Part shown: piece by piece, positions 7,740 through 16,550 of the stretch
How positions within the stretch are numbered: the first letter of the stretch is position 1
How the letters are laid out: each line of letters begins with the position of its first letter
Origin: Bacillota bacterium
GTDB lineage: Bacteria > Bacillota > Clostridia > Christensenellales > Aristaeellaceae
Length of the DNA stretch: 64,000 nucleotides
Assembly (NCBI GenBank): GCA_023436585.1
Contig: JAEZIN010000035.1
Coordinates: 177,533 to 241,532 of the forward strand
Direction of reading: 5' to 3'
Program-made: the position numbers and the translations under genes
The notes under the pieces: generated by a model
What the model was told of the DNA's origin: nothing
Database searches by the model: none
Seen by the model: only the letters and a program-made list of their open reading frames with translations

Positions 7740-9730
7740 ATGCCATGCTTTATGTAGAGAACAACCGGCTTGTGCGCCGCTTTGACGGGGAAACGCTGAT
7801 TGTCGAGCCCTGGGGAGAGAGTGCCTTCCGCGTGCGGGCCTATAAAATGGGTGGTTCCAGTGGCCGGGATTTTGCGCTGACCGAGCCTCACGAAAGCCAT
7901 GCGGAAATAACCTTGTCGGGGGAAGGTGCGAAGCTTGTTAATGGCAAGCTCACCTGTGAGGTACTCCCTTCCGGCAAGCCTATGTTCTATAATCAAAAAG
8001 GGGAGTTGCTGCTGGAGGAATATGCCCGCAACCGGCGCAACCTTTTCTCCAAGGATTGCTCCGCCTTGGAGGTGGAGGGTCGGGAGTTTATGCCCCACCT
8101 GGGCGGTGATTTTCAGGTCACGGCCCGCTTTGAATCTGACCCCAACGAAAAGCTGTACGGCATGGGGCAGTATCAGCAGCCATATTTGGATGTAAAGGGC
8201 TGCAAGCTGGAGCTGGCACAGCGCAACTCCCAGGCCAGCGTGCCCTTTGCCCTTTCTTCCTTGGGCTACGGCTTTTTATGGAACAATCCCGCCATTGGCG
8301 AAGCCAGCTTCGGAAAAAACATCACCGAGTGGAAGGCGCTGTATACCAAGGAACTGGATTACTGGATCACCGCCGGCGATACCCCCAGTGAAATCATACA
8401 AAATTACACCGCCGTCACCGGCCGGCCGCCCATGATGCCGGAGTTTGGCCTGGGCTTCTGGCAGTGCAAGCTGCGGTACCGAACGCAAAATGAAGTGCTG
8501 GCTGTAGCTCGGGAGCATAAGCGCCGGGGCCTGCCCATCGATGTGATCGTGATCGACTTTTTCCACTGGCCCTACCAGGGCGAATGGAAGTTTGACAAAA
8601 ACTACTTCCCCGACCCGGAGGCCATGATCAAGGAGCTTGAGGAGCTTGGCATTGCACTGATGGTCTCCGTTTGGCCCACGGTGGACAAGCAAAGCGAGAA
8701 CTTTGAGGAAATGCGAAACCGCGGCCTGCTGATCAGCATGGAACGCGGTGTGAAAACATCTTTTGAGTTTTCCGGTGCGACGGTATTTTTTGACCCCACC
8801 AACCCAGAGGCCCGCACCTTCGTGTGGGACAAGGCCAAGCGGAACTACTTTGACAAAGGAGTCAAATTGTTCTGGCTGGACGAGGCGGAGCCGGAATACA
8901 GCGTGTACGACTTCGACAACTACCGCTACCACATGGGGCCGAACGTGCAGATTGGAAACATCTTCCCGGTAAAGTATGCCCAGGCTTTTTTTGATGGCAT
9001 GCGCAAGGAAGGCGTGGAAAACGTGGTGAACCTTTTGCGCTGCGCCTGGGCCGGCAGCCAGAAATATGGCGCGCTGGTTTGGTCTGGCGACATCGCCTCC
9101 ACCTTTGCAAGCATGCGCAACCAACTGGCTGCGGGCCTGAACATGGGCCTGGCCGGCATCCCCTGGTGGACCACCGACATTGGCGGCTTTCACGGTGGGG
9201 ATATTCGTGACCCGGAATTTCATGAGCTGCTCATCCGCTGGTTCCAGTGGGGTGCGTTCTGCCCGGTGATGCGGCTCCACGGCGACCGTGAGCCCCATAT
9301 GGAGAAGCTGAACCCAAATAATCCCCAGGAATTCCCCTCCGGCGCGCCTAACGAAGTATGGAGCTACGGCGAAGACGTATACACCGTTCTGAAAAAATAC
9401 TTGCTGCTTCGCGAGGAGCTGCGGCCTTATATAAGACAGCAGATGCAAAAAACCCATGAGACAGGCGAGCCCGTCATGCGCCCGCTGTTTTATGACTTTC
9501 CGCAAGACACAAAAGCCTGGCAGGTGGAGGATCAGTACATGTTCGGCCATGACTACCTGGTCGCGCCGATCTTTGCCCTTGGGCAGCGGGTGAGGAAGGT
9601 GTACCTGCCAAGCGGCGCGGATTGGACGCAGATGGAGAGCGGGGAAGTCATCAAAGGCGGCCAATGGGTGGAGGCCCCCGCGCCGCTGGATGTGATGCCA
9701 GTGTTTGTGCGCGTATCAAGCGAAAGATAA
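7736..9730 (+). CDS. Glycoside hydrolase family 31 (alpha-xylosidase/alpha-glucosidase type), cytoplasmic
   Basis: A 664-residue retaining alpha-glycosidase. An N-terminal beta-sandwich (1-230) precedes a (beta/alpha)8 barrel. The likely nucleophile is Asp382 in LFWLDEAEPE and the acid/base Asp452 in WSGDIAS; RLHGDREP and the stretch WWTTDIGGF are also typical. The C-terminal beta domain follows YLVAPIF. There is no signal peptide, so it should cut sugars after uptake. The start at 7736 overlaps the permease stop; a second ATG at 7745 is possible. The WLDEAEPE form resembles GH31 enzymes acting on alpha-xylosides (isoprimeverose-like) or alpha-glucosides; which one cannot be fixed here. It ends the operon, before the terminator at 9762. 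Confidence 0.92.
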   Translation: MNAMLYVENNRLVRRFDGETLIVEPWGESAFRVRAYKMGGSSGRDFALTEPHESHAEITLSGEGAKLVNGKLTCEVLPSGKPMFYNQKGELLLEEYARNRRNLFSKDCSALEVEGREFMPHLGGDFQVTARFESDPNEKLYGMGQYQQPYLDVKGCKLELAQRNSQASVPFALSSLGYGFLWNNPAIGEASFGKNITEWKALYTKELDYWITAGDTPSEIIQNYTAVTGRPPMMPEFGLGFWQCKLRYRTQNEVLAVAREHKRRGLPIDVIVIDFFHWPYQGEWKFDKNYFPDPEAMIKELEELGIALMVSVWPTVDKQSENFEEMRNRGLLISMERGVKTSFEFSGATVFFDPTNPEARTFVWDKAKRNYFDKGVKLFWLDEAEPEYSVYDFDNYRYHMGPNVQIGNIFPVKYAQAFFDGMRKEGVENVVNLLRCAWAGSQKYGALVWSGDIASTFASMRNQLAAGLNMGLAGIPWWTTDIGGFHGGDIRDPEFHELLIRWFQWGAFCPVMRLHGDREPHMEKLNPNNPQEFPSGAPNEVWSYGEDVYTVLKKYLLLREELRPYIRQQMQKTHETGEPVMRPLFYDFPQDTKAWQVEDQYMFGHDYLVAPIFALGQRVRKVYLPSGADWTQMESGEVIKGGQWVEAPAPLDVMPVFVRVSSER

Positions 9731-9761
9731 ATGGACAGCAGTATAATCCCAGTAAAGCAAA

Positions 9762-9794
9762 ACCGCCCGCTTCCAAAGTCCGGAAGCGGGCGGT
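9762..9794. terminator. Bidirectional terminator between convergent operons
   Basis: ACCGCCCGCTTCC (9762-9774) and GGAAGCGGGCGGT (9782-9794) form a perfect 13-bp stem with a 7-nt loop. On the minus strand it is followed by TTTTGCTTT. It separates the GH31 operon from the convergent second importer. Confidence 0.88.
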
Positions 9795-9815
9795 ATCTTG
9801 TTGCATCAGGGGGGG

Positions 9816-10724
9816 TTACTTGATCGACCCCTCCACCATGCCCTTGATAATGTACTTTTGCGCGAACAGGAACAGCACAATAATCGGCAGCATGGCCAGC
9901 ATGGCGCTGGTCAGTATCAGGTCCCACTGCTTCAAATATGAGCCCACGAAGGAGGTCACCGCCAGAGGAATCGTCTGCACCGAGCCGTTGGAGCCAAGCA
10001 CCAACAGCGGCAGCAGGTAGTCGTTCCAGATCCAAATGCCGTTTAGTATCAGCACCGACACGGCCACCGGCTGTAAAAGCGGCATCACAATGCGGAAAAA
10101 CACGCCGGCCTGGCCGCAGCCGTCGATGGTGGCGGCCTCCTCCAGCTCCATGGGCACGCCTTTGATGAAGCCATGCAGGATGAAGATCGACATGGAGCAG
10201 CCAAAGCCAAGATATGCGAACACGATACCCTGGTATGTGCCGAGTAGCGGCAGGCCGCTGAATGTGCCCACAATGCGCAGCCACCTTACCAGCGGGAACA
10301 TGACCACCTGGAAGGGGATGACCATGGCTGCCACAAAGGCCATGAAGATCAGCGTGGACCATTTTTTCTTGTTCCGCACCAGCACCCAGGCGCACATGGA
10401 GGAAAACAGCAGGATCACCGCCAGGGAGGAAACCGTGATGATCACCGAATCGATAAACGCCCCGACGTAGTCGGTGGTGGGGTTGTTGAATATCGTCACG
10501 ATATTCGTCCACACTTGCCCCCAGCTTTCGGGCCAGGAGACGGCACTGTAAATGATCTCCTTGGCGGTTTTGGCGGAGTTCATGACAACCATCCAGAAGG
10601 GCATGATGAAGATGAGAAACAGCAAAATGCCTGCCGCTTCTGCCAGTATCCTTTTCACCCTCCGGGAGGAGCCGCTCTTTGCGCCGGCGATGGTAAGCTT
10701 CATGGGGCTTGCCTTGACGCTCAT
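9816..10724 (-). CDS. Sugar ABC transporter permease (MalG type, second importer)
   Basis: A 302-residue permease. Its first helix (ILLFLIFIMPFWMVVMNS) follows a basic 27-residue N terminus; the EAA loop is LEEAATIDGCGQAGVFFRI and the C terminus YIIKGMVEGSIK is typical of MalG-like subunits. Its start shares one base with the stop of the upstream permease (TAATG), with GGAGGTGGAG just before it. It is the last gene of the minus-strand operon binding protein, permease, permease. No glycosidase gene accompanies this importer, so the substrate cannot be inferred. Confidence 0.94.
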   Translation of the reverse strand: MSVKASPMKLTIAGAKSGSSRRVKRILAEAAGILLFLIFIMPFWMVVMNSAKTAKEIIYSAVSWPESWGQVWTNIVTIFNNPTTDYVGAFIDSVIITVSSLAVILLFSSMCAWVLVRNKKKWSTLIFMAFVAAMVIPFQVVMFPLVRWLRIVGTFSGLPLLGTYQGIVFAYLGFGCSMSIFILHGFIKGVPMELEEAATIDGCGQAGVFFRIVMPLLQPVAVSVLILNGIWIWNDYLLPLLVLGSNGSVQTIPLAVTSFVGSYLKQWDLILTSAMLAMLPIIVLFLFAQKYIIKGMVEGSIK

Positions 10725-11608
10725 TACATCTCCACCTCCCTGCGCTTGTTAAAGTAGACCTGCACCAGTGAGAATACCACCAGCACCACGAAGAACACGA
10801 CCGCTTTGGCCTGGGCCTCGGCCATCTTGTTGGTACCGTTAGCGGTAATATAAATGTCCATGGCCAATAGCTGGCTGGCCTTGACAACGCCGCCGGCGAA
10901 GCGGGCGCTGGGCCCGCCGTTGGTCAGGGTGAAGTTCATGTCGAATTGCTTGAAGGAGGTGGTCAGCGTCAGGAACAGCGATACCGTAAAGGCGTTGGCC
11001 ATCATGGGCATCAGGATGCGCCGCAGCCTTCTGAAGTAGCTGGCACCGTCCACCGAAGCGGCTTCCATGATGCTGGCCGGCACCGATTGTATGGAGGCCA
11101 CATAGATAATCATGATGTATCCGGCATACTGCCAGGTGTTGACAAAGCTCATGGCCCATATCACCGTATCTGTGCGGGCGATAAACGACTTTGCAAGGAA
11201 GGGCAGCGCCTCCCCGGCCATGGTGAACACGTTGTTGAACAAGAACTGCCAGATGTAACCCAGCACGATGCCGCCAATGAGGTTGGGCACGAAAAAACCG
11301 GCCCGATACACGTTGCGCAGCCTGGATTCACCCGTAACCAGCAGCGACAGGAAAAAGCTGACCACATTGACGATCAGCACATTGATCAGCGTATATTCCA
11401 CCGTAACGAGGAACGAGTACAAAAACTGGGGCTGTGTAAACATGCCCTTAAAATTTGCCAGGCCGACGAAGGTAATGCTTTCACGTACGCCGTTCCAATC
11501 GGTCATCGAGTAGTAGATGCCCAGAAAGAACGGGCAGATGATGACCATGACAAATGCGAATAAACAGGGAAACATGAAGGCGATGTCGATCCACAATTTC
11601 CGTTTCAA
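10724..11608 (-). CDS. Sugar ABC transporter permease (MalF/UgpA type, second importer)
   Basis: A 294-residue permease starting MKRKLWIDIAFMFPCLFAF, with about six transmembrane helices and the EAA loop MEAASVDGASYFRRLRRIL. Near its C terminus FTLTNGGPSARF matches the TxGGP loop of MalF-like proteins. It lies 101 bp downstream of the binding-protein gene, with an attenuator hairpin in between, and overlaps the next permease by one base. Together with 9816-10724 it should form the channel of the second importer. The ATPase is not encoded here. Confidence 0.94.
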   Translation of the reverse strand: MKRKLWIDIAFMFPCLFAFVMVIICPFFLGIYYSMTDWNGVRESITFVGLANFKGMFTQPQFLYSFLVTVEYTLINVLIVNVVSFFLSLLVTGESRLRNVYRAGFFVPNLIGGIVLGYIWQFLFNNVFTMAGEALPFLAKSFIARTDTVIWAMSFVNTWQYAGYIMIIYVASIQSVPASIMEAASVDGASYFRRLRRILMPMMANAFTVSLFLTLTTSFKQFDMNFTLTNGGPSARFAGGVVKASQLLAMDIYITANGTNKMAEAQAKAVVFFVVLVVFSLVQVYFNKRREVEM

Positions 11609-11666
11609 TCGGTCGTTCCCCCTTTGCGGCGCGGGCTGTTCCCGAACCAGCTGCGGCTTGATATGG

Positions 11667-11696
11667 AAAAAAGGGGGAACCGTTTGCGGTTCCCCC
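11667..11696 (-). terminator. Attenuator hairpin after second binding-protein gene
   Basis: On the minus strand GGGGGAACCG and CGGTTCCCCC (11696-11687 and 11682-11673) form a 10-bp stem with a 4-nt loop, followed by TTTTTT (11672-11667). As in the first importer, it sits between the binding protein and the permeases and should lower permease expression. Confidence 0.88.
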
Positions 11697-11709
11697 CGCG
11701 CCTTAAAAC

Positions 11710-12978
11710 TTACAGGGTGGGCACAGATGCGATGGCGTCCGTCAGGTCTTTGATCAGCACGTTCACATCGCTGTGGTCCTGGGCGAACAGGTCGAACACA
11801 GGGCCCAGCACGTTCTGGCCGGTGCCGTCGGGCATGGTGCCAAAGCGCCAGTTGTAGTTGCCGCCGGCAGCGCTGGCTTCCACCAGGGCAGCGGAGAATT
11901 GTCCGGTGGGCTTCAGGGTCACGTTCTTGAACGCGGGTACCATGCCGGCCTGGTTGACCATGTAGTCAGCGCCTTCGGCGGAGGTAGCCATGTAATCCAG
12001 GAATTCGATAGCAGCCTTCTGTTCGGCTTCGGGGGCGCCGCTGTTCAGGCAATACCAGCTGGGAGCGGCCATGAACAGGCCCTTCGTCTCCTGCTTGTCG
12101 GTGAAGCAGTGGGAGATGTAGCCCATCTTGAAGGTGACGCCCAACTGCTTCATGTTCGGATCCACCCAGTTGCCCTGGTGGAGGAACGCGGTCTTCTGCT
12201 GCGCGAAGGCGGATACCTGGGCATCATAGTTGCCGTTGGTCAGGATGTCCTGGTCCGCATAGTCGAACAGGAGCTTGACATAGTTGCAGTATTCGGCCAA
12301 ACGCTCGGCGTCCACTTCGCCCTTTAAGAGCTTATCCAGCACGGTGGTGTCGGTGTAGTCTAGGCCGCCGGCCAGGTAGGCGTTGAAGTTGTGGTTGCCG
12401 GTTACCCACCACATGCCGCCGGCGATGGAGGTAGCCATGGAGACCACGGCGTCCAGGCCCAGTTCGGCTTTCATGGAGTCGATCTTTTCAAAGGCGGCCT
12501 TCACGGCGGAGAAGGTGGTCAGGGTAGCGGGATCGATGCCGGCCTTTGCAAGGATGTCGGCATTGTAGCCCAGGCCGAAGCCTTCCACGGCCACGGGGAA
12601 GCCCACGGCTTTGCCGTCGTCGCCGACATAGGCGAAGTCGGTGTTCTTGACCCATTCGGCAGCGGACATGTCGGCCATGTTGTCCTTCCACACGTCGTAG
12701 CCGCCCTTGCCCTCGATGTTATACAGGGTGGGCATCTGGCCGGCCTGCAGCTTGGCCTTGAGCGCAGCGCCGTAATCCGCGCCGCCGCCGAAGGTTTCCA
12801 CCTTCACGGTGACGCCGGGGTGTGTTTCGTTATACGCCTTGGCAAACGCCTGCAGCGCGGAGTCGATTTCTACCTTCAATTGGAACAGGGTAACGGTAAC
12901 CCCGGATTCCGCTGTCGCAGCCTGGAACATACCCAGCGCAAGCAGCATAACCATGACCAGAGCAAGTGTTTTTTTCAT
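11710..12978 (-). CDS. Extracellular sugar-binding protein (second importer)
   Basis: A 422-residue family-1 solute-binding protein. The signal peptide covers 1-23 (MKKTLALVMV to ATA, cut before ESG) and has no lipobox cysteine. The mature protein has VTLFQLKVEID, a GGADYG segment, YNIEGKGGYDVW and SWYCLNSGAPEAEQKAAIEFLDY near the end, as in CUT1-family binding proteins. An AGGAGG site lies 7 nt before the ATG. A promoter (13017-13045) and a LacI-type operator (13083-13094) lie upstream. It serves the permeases at 10724 and 9816. Ligand unknown. Confidence 0.92.
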   Translation of the reverse strand: MKKTLALVMVMLLALGMFQAATAESGVTVTLFQLKVEIDSALQAFAKAYNETHPGVTVKVETFGGGADYGAALKAKLQAGQMPTLYNIEGKGGYDVWKDNMADMSAAEWVKNTDFAYVGDDGKAVGFPVAVEGFGLGYNADILAKAGIDPATLTTFSAVKAAFEKIDSMKAELGLDAVVSMATSIAGGMWWVTGNHNFNAYLAGGLDYTDTTVLDKLLKGEVDAERLAEYCNYVKLLFDYADQDILTNGNYDAQVSAFAQQKTAFLHQGNWVDPNMKQLGVTFKMGYISHCFTDKQETKGLFMAAPSWYCLNSGAPEAEQKAAIEFLDYMATSAEGADYMVNQAGMVPAFKNVTLKPTGQFSAALVEASAAGGNYNWRFGTMPDGTGQNVLGPVFDLFAQDHSDVNVLIKDLTDAIASVPTL

Positions 12979-13016
12979 TTGCGGTCCTCCTTACAGATTA
13001 TGGTTTTGGTATGTTC

Positions 13017-13045
13017 AGTGTACAATCAGTTCTGTTATTTGTCAA
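13017..13045 (-). promoter_or_regulatory. Predicted promoter of second importer operon
   Basis: On the minus strand TTGACA (13045-13040) is separated by 17 nt from TACACT (13022-13017). It lies about 40 bp upstream of the binding-protein start. Confidence 0.55.
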
Positions 13046-13445
13046 TATTATTAAGCTTAGATATTTGATAAAATCTTATAAAGCAAACGATTGCGCTTTA
13101 TTGCTTTCCGGAATGGATGCAGAATAACAAATACAGCAGAATAAGTATTTTGTAAGTGCAAATACCTATCCGGAAGAACCTATTATGGCGGGGTCTGTGC
13201 CTGCATTGGGCTACGTTCGGATGGTGATCATCCTGAATGTTCGGGAATTTGCAACATGTTCTTTGCCGAGAGGCATCTGTTTTGTACTTTCGCGCGGGGG
13301 GACTATGGAAAAGCGAACTAACCTGGGCGGCAATACTTCCGCCAGGGGAGAGGTTATGTTTATGGTTATATATATTCATGAGTTTGGCATGTGACAAAAT
13401 TTAGTCTATAACATCATAACGATTTACGTATGTCCATCCCACCGA
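13046..13445. other. Gene-free stretch between second importer and hyp cluster
   Basis: No convincing gene was seen in these 400 bp. The part near 13083 carries the operator candidate. An imperfect hairpin, CCTGGGCGG with CCGCCAGG (13322-13346), lies near the far end. Two open frames of 69 and 99 codons here lack a good ribosome binding site and plausible composition. Confidence 0.5.
13083..13094. promoter_or_regulatory. LacI-type operator candidate upstream of second importer
   Basis: GCAAACGATTGC fits the GCAAnCGnTTGC pattern common to LacI-family operators in Bacillota. It is about 38 bp upstream of the predicted -35 box. No LacI gene is adjacent, so the regulator is either the one at 36002 or one outside the window. 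Confidence 0.4.
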
Positions 13446-13787
13446 TTAGCCCGCCACAATCTCCTTAATCATAAACTCGCGCCCGCCCAGGACTTCGGGG
13501 GTTTGGTCCCCGCAGTCCGGGCATTTTTTGTGATTTTGGAGGATGTTGTACACCCGGCCGCAGGCCCGGCAGCGTCCGTTGCCGGGCAGCACTTCAATTT
13601 TAAGGCGCGTGTTTTCCAGCATCGTGCCATGGGCGGCGGCAGGGTAGCACTGCTCCACAAAGTAGGGCACCACGGAAGAGAACTCTCCAATTTGCAAAAC
13701 CAGGGTTTCCACTTGGGTTACGTTCTGCTCCTTGGCAATGCCCTCCACCACCCGCACCACTTCGGCCACAATGCCCAGCTCATGCAT
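13446..13787 (-). CDS. hypA: HypA, nickel metallochaperone for hydrogenase maturation
   Basis: A 113-residue protein beginning MHELGIV, with the N-terminal Met-His-Glu nickel-binding segment of HypA/HybF. A zinc site is formed by Cys73 and Cys76 (CRAC) and Cys89 and Cys92 (CPDC). Length and both metal sites match the family. HypA delivers nickel together with HypB to [NiFe] hydrogenase precursors. The gene overlaps the end of the flavoprotein gene by 8 bp and is last in a four-gene minus-strand operon that includes hypB. No hydrogenase subunit or hypCDEF gene is in the window, so the nickel enzyme served is unknown. Confidence 0.95.
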   Translation of the reverse strand: MHELGIVAEVVRVVEGIAKEQNVTQVETLVLQIGEFSSVVPYFVEQCYPAAAHGTMLENTRLKIEVLPGNGRCRACGRVYNILQNHKKCPDCGDQTPEVLGGREFMIKEIVAG

Positions 13788-16518
13788 GTTCGGCCTCGCG
13801 GGATAATGATTTGCGCACTTTTTTCACGGCCATCTTCACCGCGCGCTTGAGCACGTGGGGCACGATCACCTTTTTCATATCAAACAGAGATACGCCTTCG
13901 CCATTATACTTGCGGGATAGGGTAATGGCGTCAAACTTGCACTTGGTGGTGCACTGGCCGCAGCCCACGCAAAGGAACTCATCCACCACCACCGCGCCGC
14001 AGCCCAAGCACCGCTCGGTTTCCTTTTTCACCTGCTCCTCAGTAAAGGGCAGCCGCTCGCCCAGGAAGGCATCCGCTGCCTTGGCGTGGGCGGCCTGCTG
14101 GCGAGGCATGCGGTCGTAGCTATCCAGCAAGAGGGCGTCCTTATCCAGCGATTTGTATTCCCGCTGGTCGCGGCCGAGCACCAGGCTCTGGCCGGGCTGC
14201 ACATAACGGTGGATGGAGATGGCGGCTTGCTTGCCGGCGGCAATGGCATCAATGGCAAACTTGGGGCCGGTATAGGCGTCGCCGCCGGCAAAGATATCCG
14301 GTTCGGCAGTTTGATAGGTAAAGCCGTCGGCCTGCACGGTACCATTTGCGTTGCGGATGACCTTTGTGCCATCCAAGAGATTGCCCCAGGCGATGGACTG
14401 GCCGATGGAAAGGAGGATGTGATCGGCCTGGACAATCATGGTTTCGCACTCGTTAAACTTGGGCGCAAAGCGCTTGTTTTCATCAAACACGGATATGCAG
14501 CGCTTAAACTCCATGCCTTTTACAACGCCGTTTTCCACGATGACACGCTTGGGGCCCCAGCCGTTTTCGATGCTGATGCCCTCCTGCAGTGCTTCGTCAA
14601 TCTCCTCCGGCAGTGCCGGCATTTCGGCGGCGCTTTCCAGGCAGTACATGGCGACACCGGCCTTTGTCAGCCGGGCGGCTGTCCTGGCTACATCCACCGC
14701 CACATTGCCGCCGCCGATGACCAGCGTGCGGCCGGGCAGCGACACATCCTCCCCAAGGTTTACCCGGCGCACAAAGTCAATGCCGGAATAAACCTCCTTT
14801 GCATCCTCGCCCGGTATGTTCAATGTACGGCCTGCCTGTGCACCGATGGCGATATAAAACGCCTCAAAGCCCTGATCGCGAAGCTGGGCGATGGTCACAT
14901 CCCGGCCCACTTCCACCCCGGTTTTGATGGTCACACCCAGCTCTTTCACAATGTCAATCTCGGCCTTGACTACATCTTTAGCAAGGCGGAAGGCGGGAAT
15001 GCCGAACATCAGCATGCCTCCGGGCTCCTGCTCTTTTTCGAACACGGTTACATTGTACCCATCGATGGCCAGGTAATAGGCGCAGCTAAGCCCGGCAGGA
15101 CCGGCGCCGATGACAGCAATCTTTTTTTGATAATCATAGCGCTTGCCCGGCACAAAGCGACGTTCGCTGTGCAAATCCTGCTGGGCAATGAACTTTTTGA
15201 TTTCGTCAATGGCGATGGGTTCATCCACCTCGGCCCTGGTGCAGGCGCTTTCGCAGCGGCGGTTGCAAATGCGGCCGCACACTGCGGGGAAGGGATTTTC
15301 CTTTTTAATCAGCTCCAGCGCATCACGATAGCGGCCCTGGGCAGCCAGCTTAATGTAGCCTTGTATGCCAATGTGGGCGGGGCACTCGGTTTTGCAGGGC
15401 GCGGTGCCGGTATCCACCACGTTTTTACGGTTGATGCGATAGTCCGGGTTCCAGCGTTCCTCGGTCCAGGCCGTATCCCTGGGCGTATCCCGGCGCACAA
15501 TTTTATCAATCACAGGCTGCTTGGAGCAGACCTTTTGCCCCAATTGCAGCGCGTTCACAGGGCAGTTTTCCACGCACTGGCCGCAGGCCACGCACTTGTC
15601 CCGGTCGATTTGGGAAACGTAGTTGGAGCGCACCATGTCGGCATTGATATACATTTCTGCCGTGCGCATGGAAAAGCAGCCGCAGCCGCAGCAATTGCAA
15701 ATGGCGTGGGTTTTGCCATTGCCATCCAGGTTGGGGATCTCGTGCATCAGGCCGTTTTCCTCGGCCTTTCGTAAGATGGCGTATACCTCGTCTTTATTGA
15801 CCTTGCGGCCCCGGCCGGTGCGAATGTAATACTCGGCGGCGTGGCCCATTTGTATGCACATATCCTCTTTTAAGTGCCCGCAGCCCTCGCCCATGATTTC
15901 CCGGGCGGTGCGGCAGGAGCAGTTGGATACGGAGAAGATGTCGTGCTCCTCAATATGCTTGGATAGCTCCTCATACGAGGCCCGGCGGCTTTCGCCATCA
16001 ATGGCCTGCTGAATGGGGATCACCCGCATCAGCCCAATGCCCACCGGCGTCATGCCGGCGGTTTTGGAACCGCGAACGCGGCCATAGGCCTCAAAAGCCT
16101 CGGCGATTTGGGGATACTTATGGGGGTTGGTGGGGTGGTTGGTCATCATCTCCATGATGCCGGGGACCCAGGTGTCATACCAGAAGGTATCCTTGCCATC
16201 GATTACGTTGACAAAGCACACCCCGGCGTCGGCCAGCTGAAGCAATAGCCGGTGGCACTCGGCGGCGGGCTTGTCTATCCGCTGGCTGACGGTTTCAGCC
16301 GTCACCTTTTCGCGAATGGCCATGGTCATGCAAACCTCTGCCATTTCATCCGTCACCACGGGCTCCAAGATCAAATACTCCGGTGCATCGTAATCGTAGG
16401 CCCCCTTGCTGCCGGGCTTTTTGCGGCCGATATGGTTGGCCAGGGCCAGCACCTTGGGGTTGCCGGTGCGCTTGGTGTTTGCCTGTATGCCGCCTTGCTG
16501 CGGATGGGTTTGTGCCAT
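13780..16518 (-). CDS. Multidomain iron-sulfur flavoprotein (winged-helix/ferredoxin N terminus fused to GltD-like NAD(P)H oxidoreductase)
   Basis: A 912-residue probable electron-transfer enzyme. Residues 40-110 look like a winged helix, followed by cysteine clusters at 200-213 and CNCCGCGC at 274-281. A 4Fe-4S motif CVACGQCVENCP is at 309-320. From 370 the protein follows the GltD/NfnB plan: Fe-S cysteines 375-426, FAD site GAGPAG 471-476, NAD(P)H site GGGNVA 602-607 and FAD-binding AGGDA near 745. A C-terminal ferredoxin motif CVGCGQCTTKC is at 850-860. The ATG at 16518 was chosen for its GAGAGGGG site; the frame is open 39 codons further upstream. It sits between hypB and hypA, which suggests a redox partner for a nickel enzyme or for cofactor assembly. 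Exact reaction unknown. Confidence 0.85.
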   Translation of the reverse strand: MAQTHPQQGGIQANTKRTGNPKVLALANHIGRKKPGSKGAYDYDAPEYLILEPVVTDEMAEVCMTMAIREKVTAETVSQRIDKPAAECHRLLLQLADAGVCFVNVIDGKDTFWYDTWVPGIMEMMTNHPTNPHKYPQIAEAFEAYGRVRGSKTAGMTPVGIGLMRVIPIQQAIDGESRRASYEELSKHIEEHDIFSVSNCSCRTAREIMGEGCGHLKEDMCIQMGHAAEYYIRTGRGRKVNKDEVYAILRKAEENGLMHEIPNLDGNGKTHAICNCCGCGCFSMRTAEMYINADMVRSNYVSQIDRDKCVACGQCVENCPVNALQLGQKVCSKQPVIDKIVRRDTPRDTAWTEERWNPDYRINRKNVVDTGTAPCKTECPAHIGIQGYIKLAAQGRYRDALELIKKENPFPAVCGRICNRRCESACTRAEVDEPIAIDEIKKFIAQQDLHSERRFVPGKRYDYQKKIAVIGAGPAGLSCAYYLAIDGYNVTVFEKEQEPGGMLMFGIPAFRLAKDVVKAEIDIVKELGVTIKTGVEVGRDVTIAQLRDQGFEAFYIAIGAQAGRTLNIPGEDAKEVYSGIDFVRRVNLGEDVSLPGRTLVIGGGNVAVDVARTAARLTKAGVAMYCLESAAEMPALPEEIDEALQEGISIENGWGPKRVIVENGVVKGMEFKRCISVFDENKRFAPKFNECETMIVQADHILLSIGQSIAWGNLLDGTKVIRNANGTVQADGFTYQTAEPDIFAGGDAYTGPKFAIDAIAAGKQAAISIHRYVQPGQSLVLGRDQREYKSLDKDALLLDSYDRMPRQQAAHAKAADAFLGERLPFTEEQVKKETERCLGCGAVVVDEFLCVGCGQCTTKCKFDAITLSRKYNGEGVSLFDMKKVIVPHVLKRAVKMAVKKVRKSLSREAEHA

Positions 16519-16550
16519 GGTATTATCCCCTCTCCGTTCTCTTTTGCCTA

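Noticed and set aside
8276..9664. A 462-codon minus-strand frame opposite GH31
   Set aside because: Antisense to a GH31 gene with catalytic motifs; the product has no recognisable domain.
13098..13397. A 99-codon minus-strand frame and a 69-codon plus-strand frame in the gap before hypA
   Set aside because: Neither has a good ribosome binding site or plausible protein-like composition, and they overlap each other.
14086..15774. A 562-codon plus-strand frame opposite the flavoprotein gene
   Set aside because: It lies wholly antisense to a gene with clear Fe-S and FAD motifs. Its H- and A-rich composition is typical of GC-rich antisense frames.
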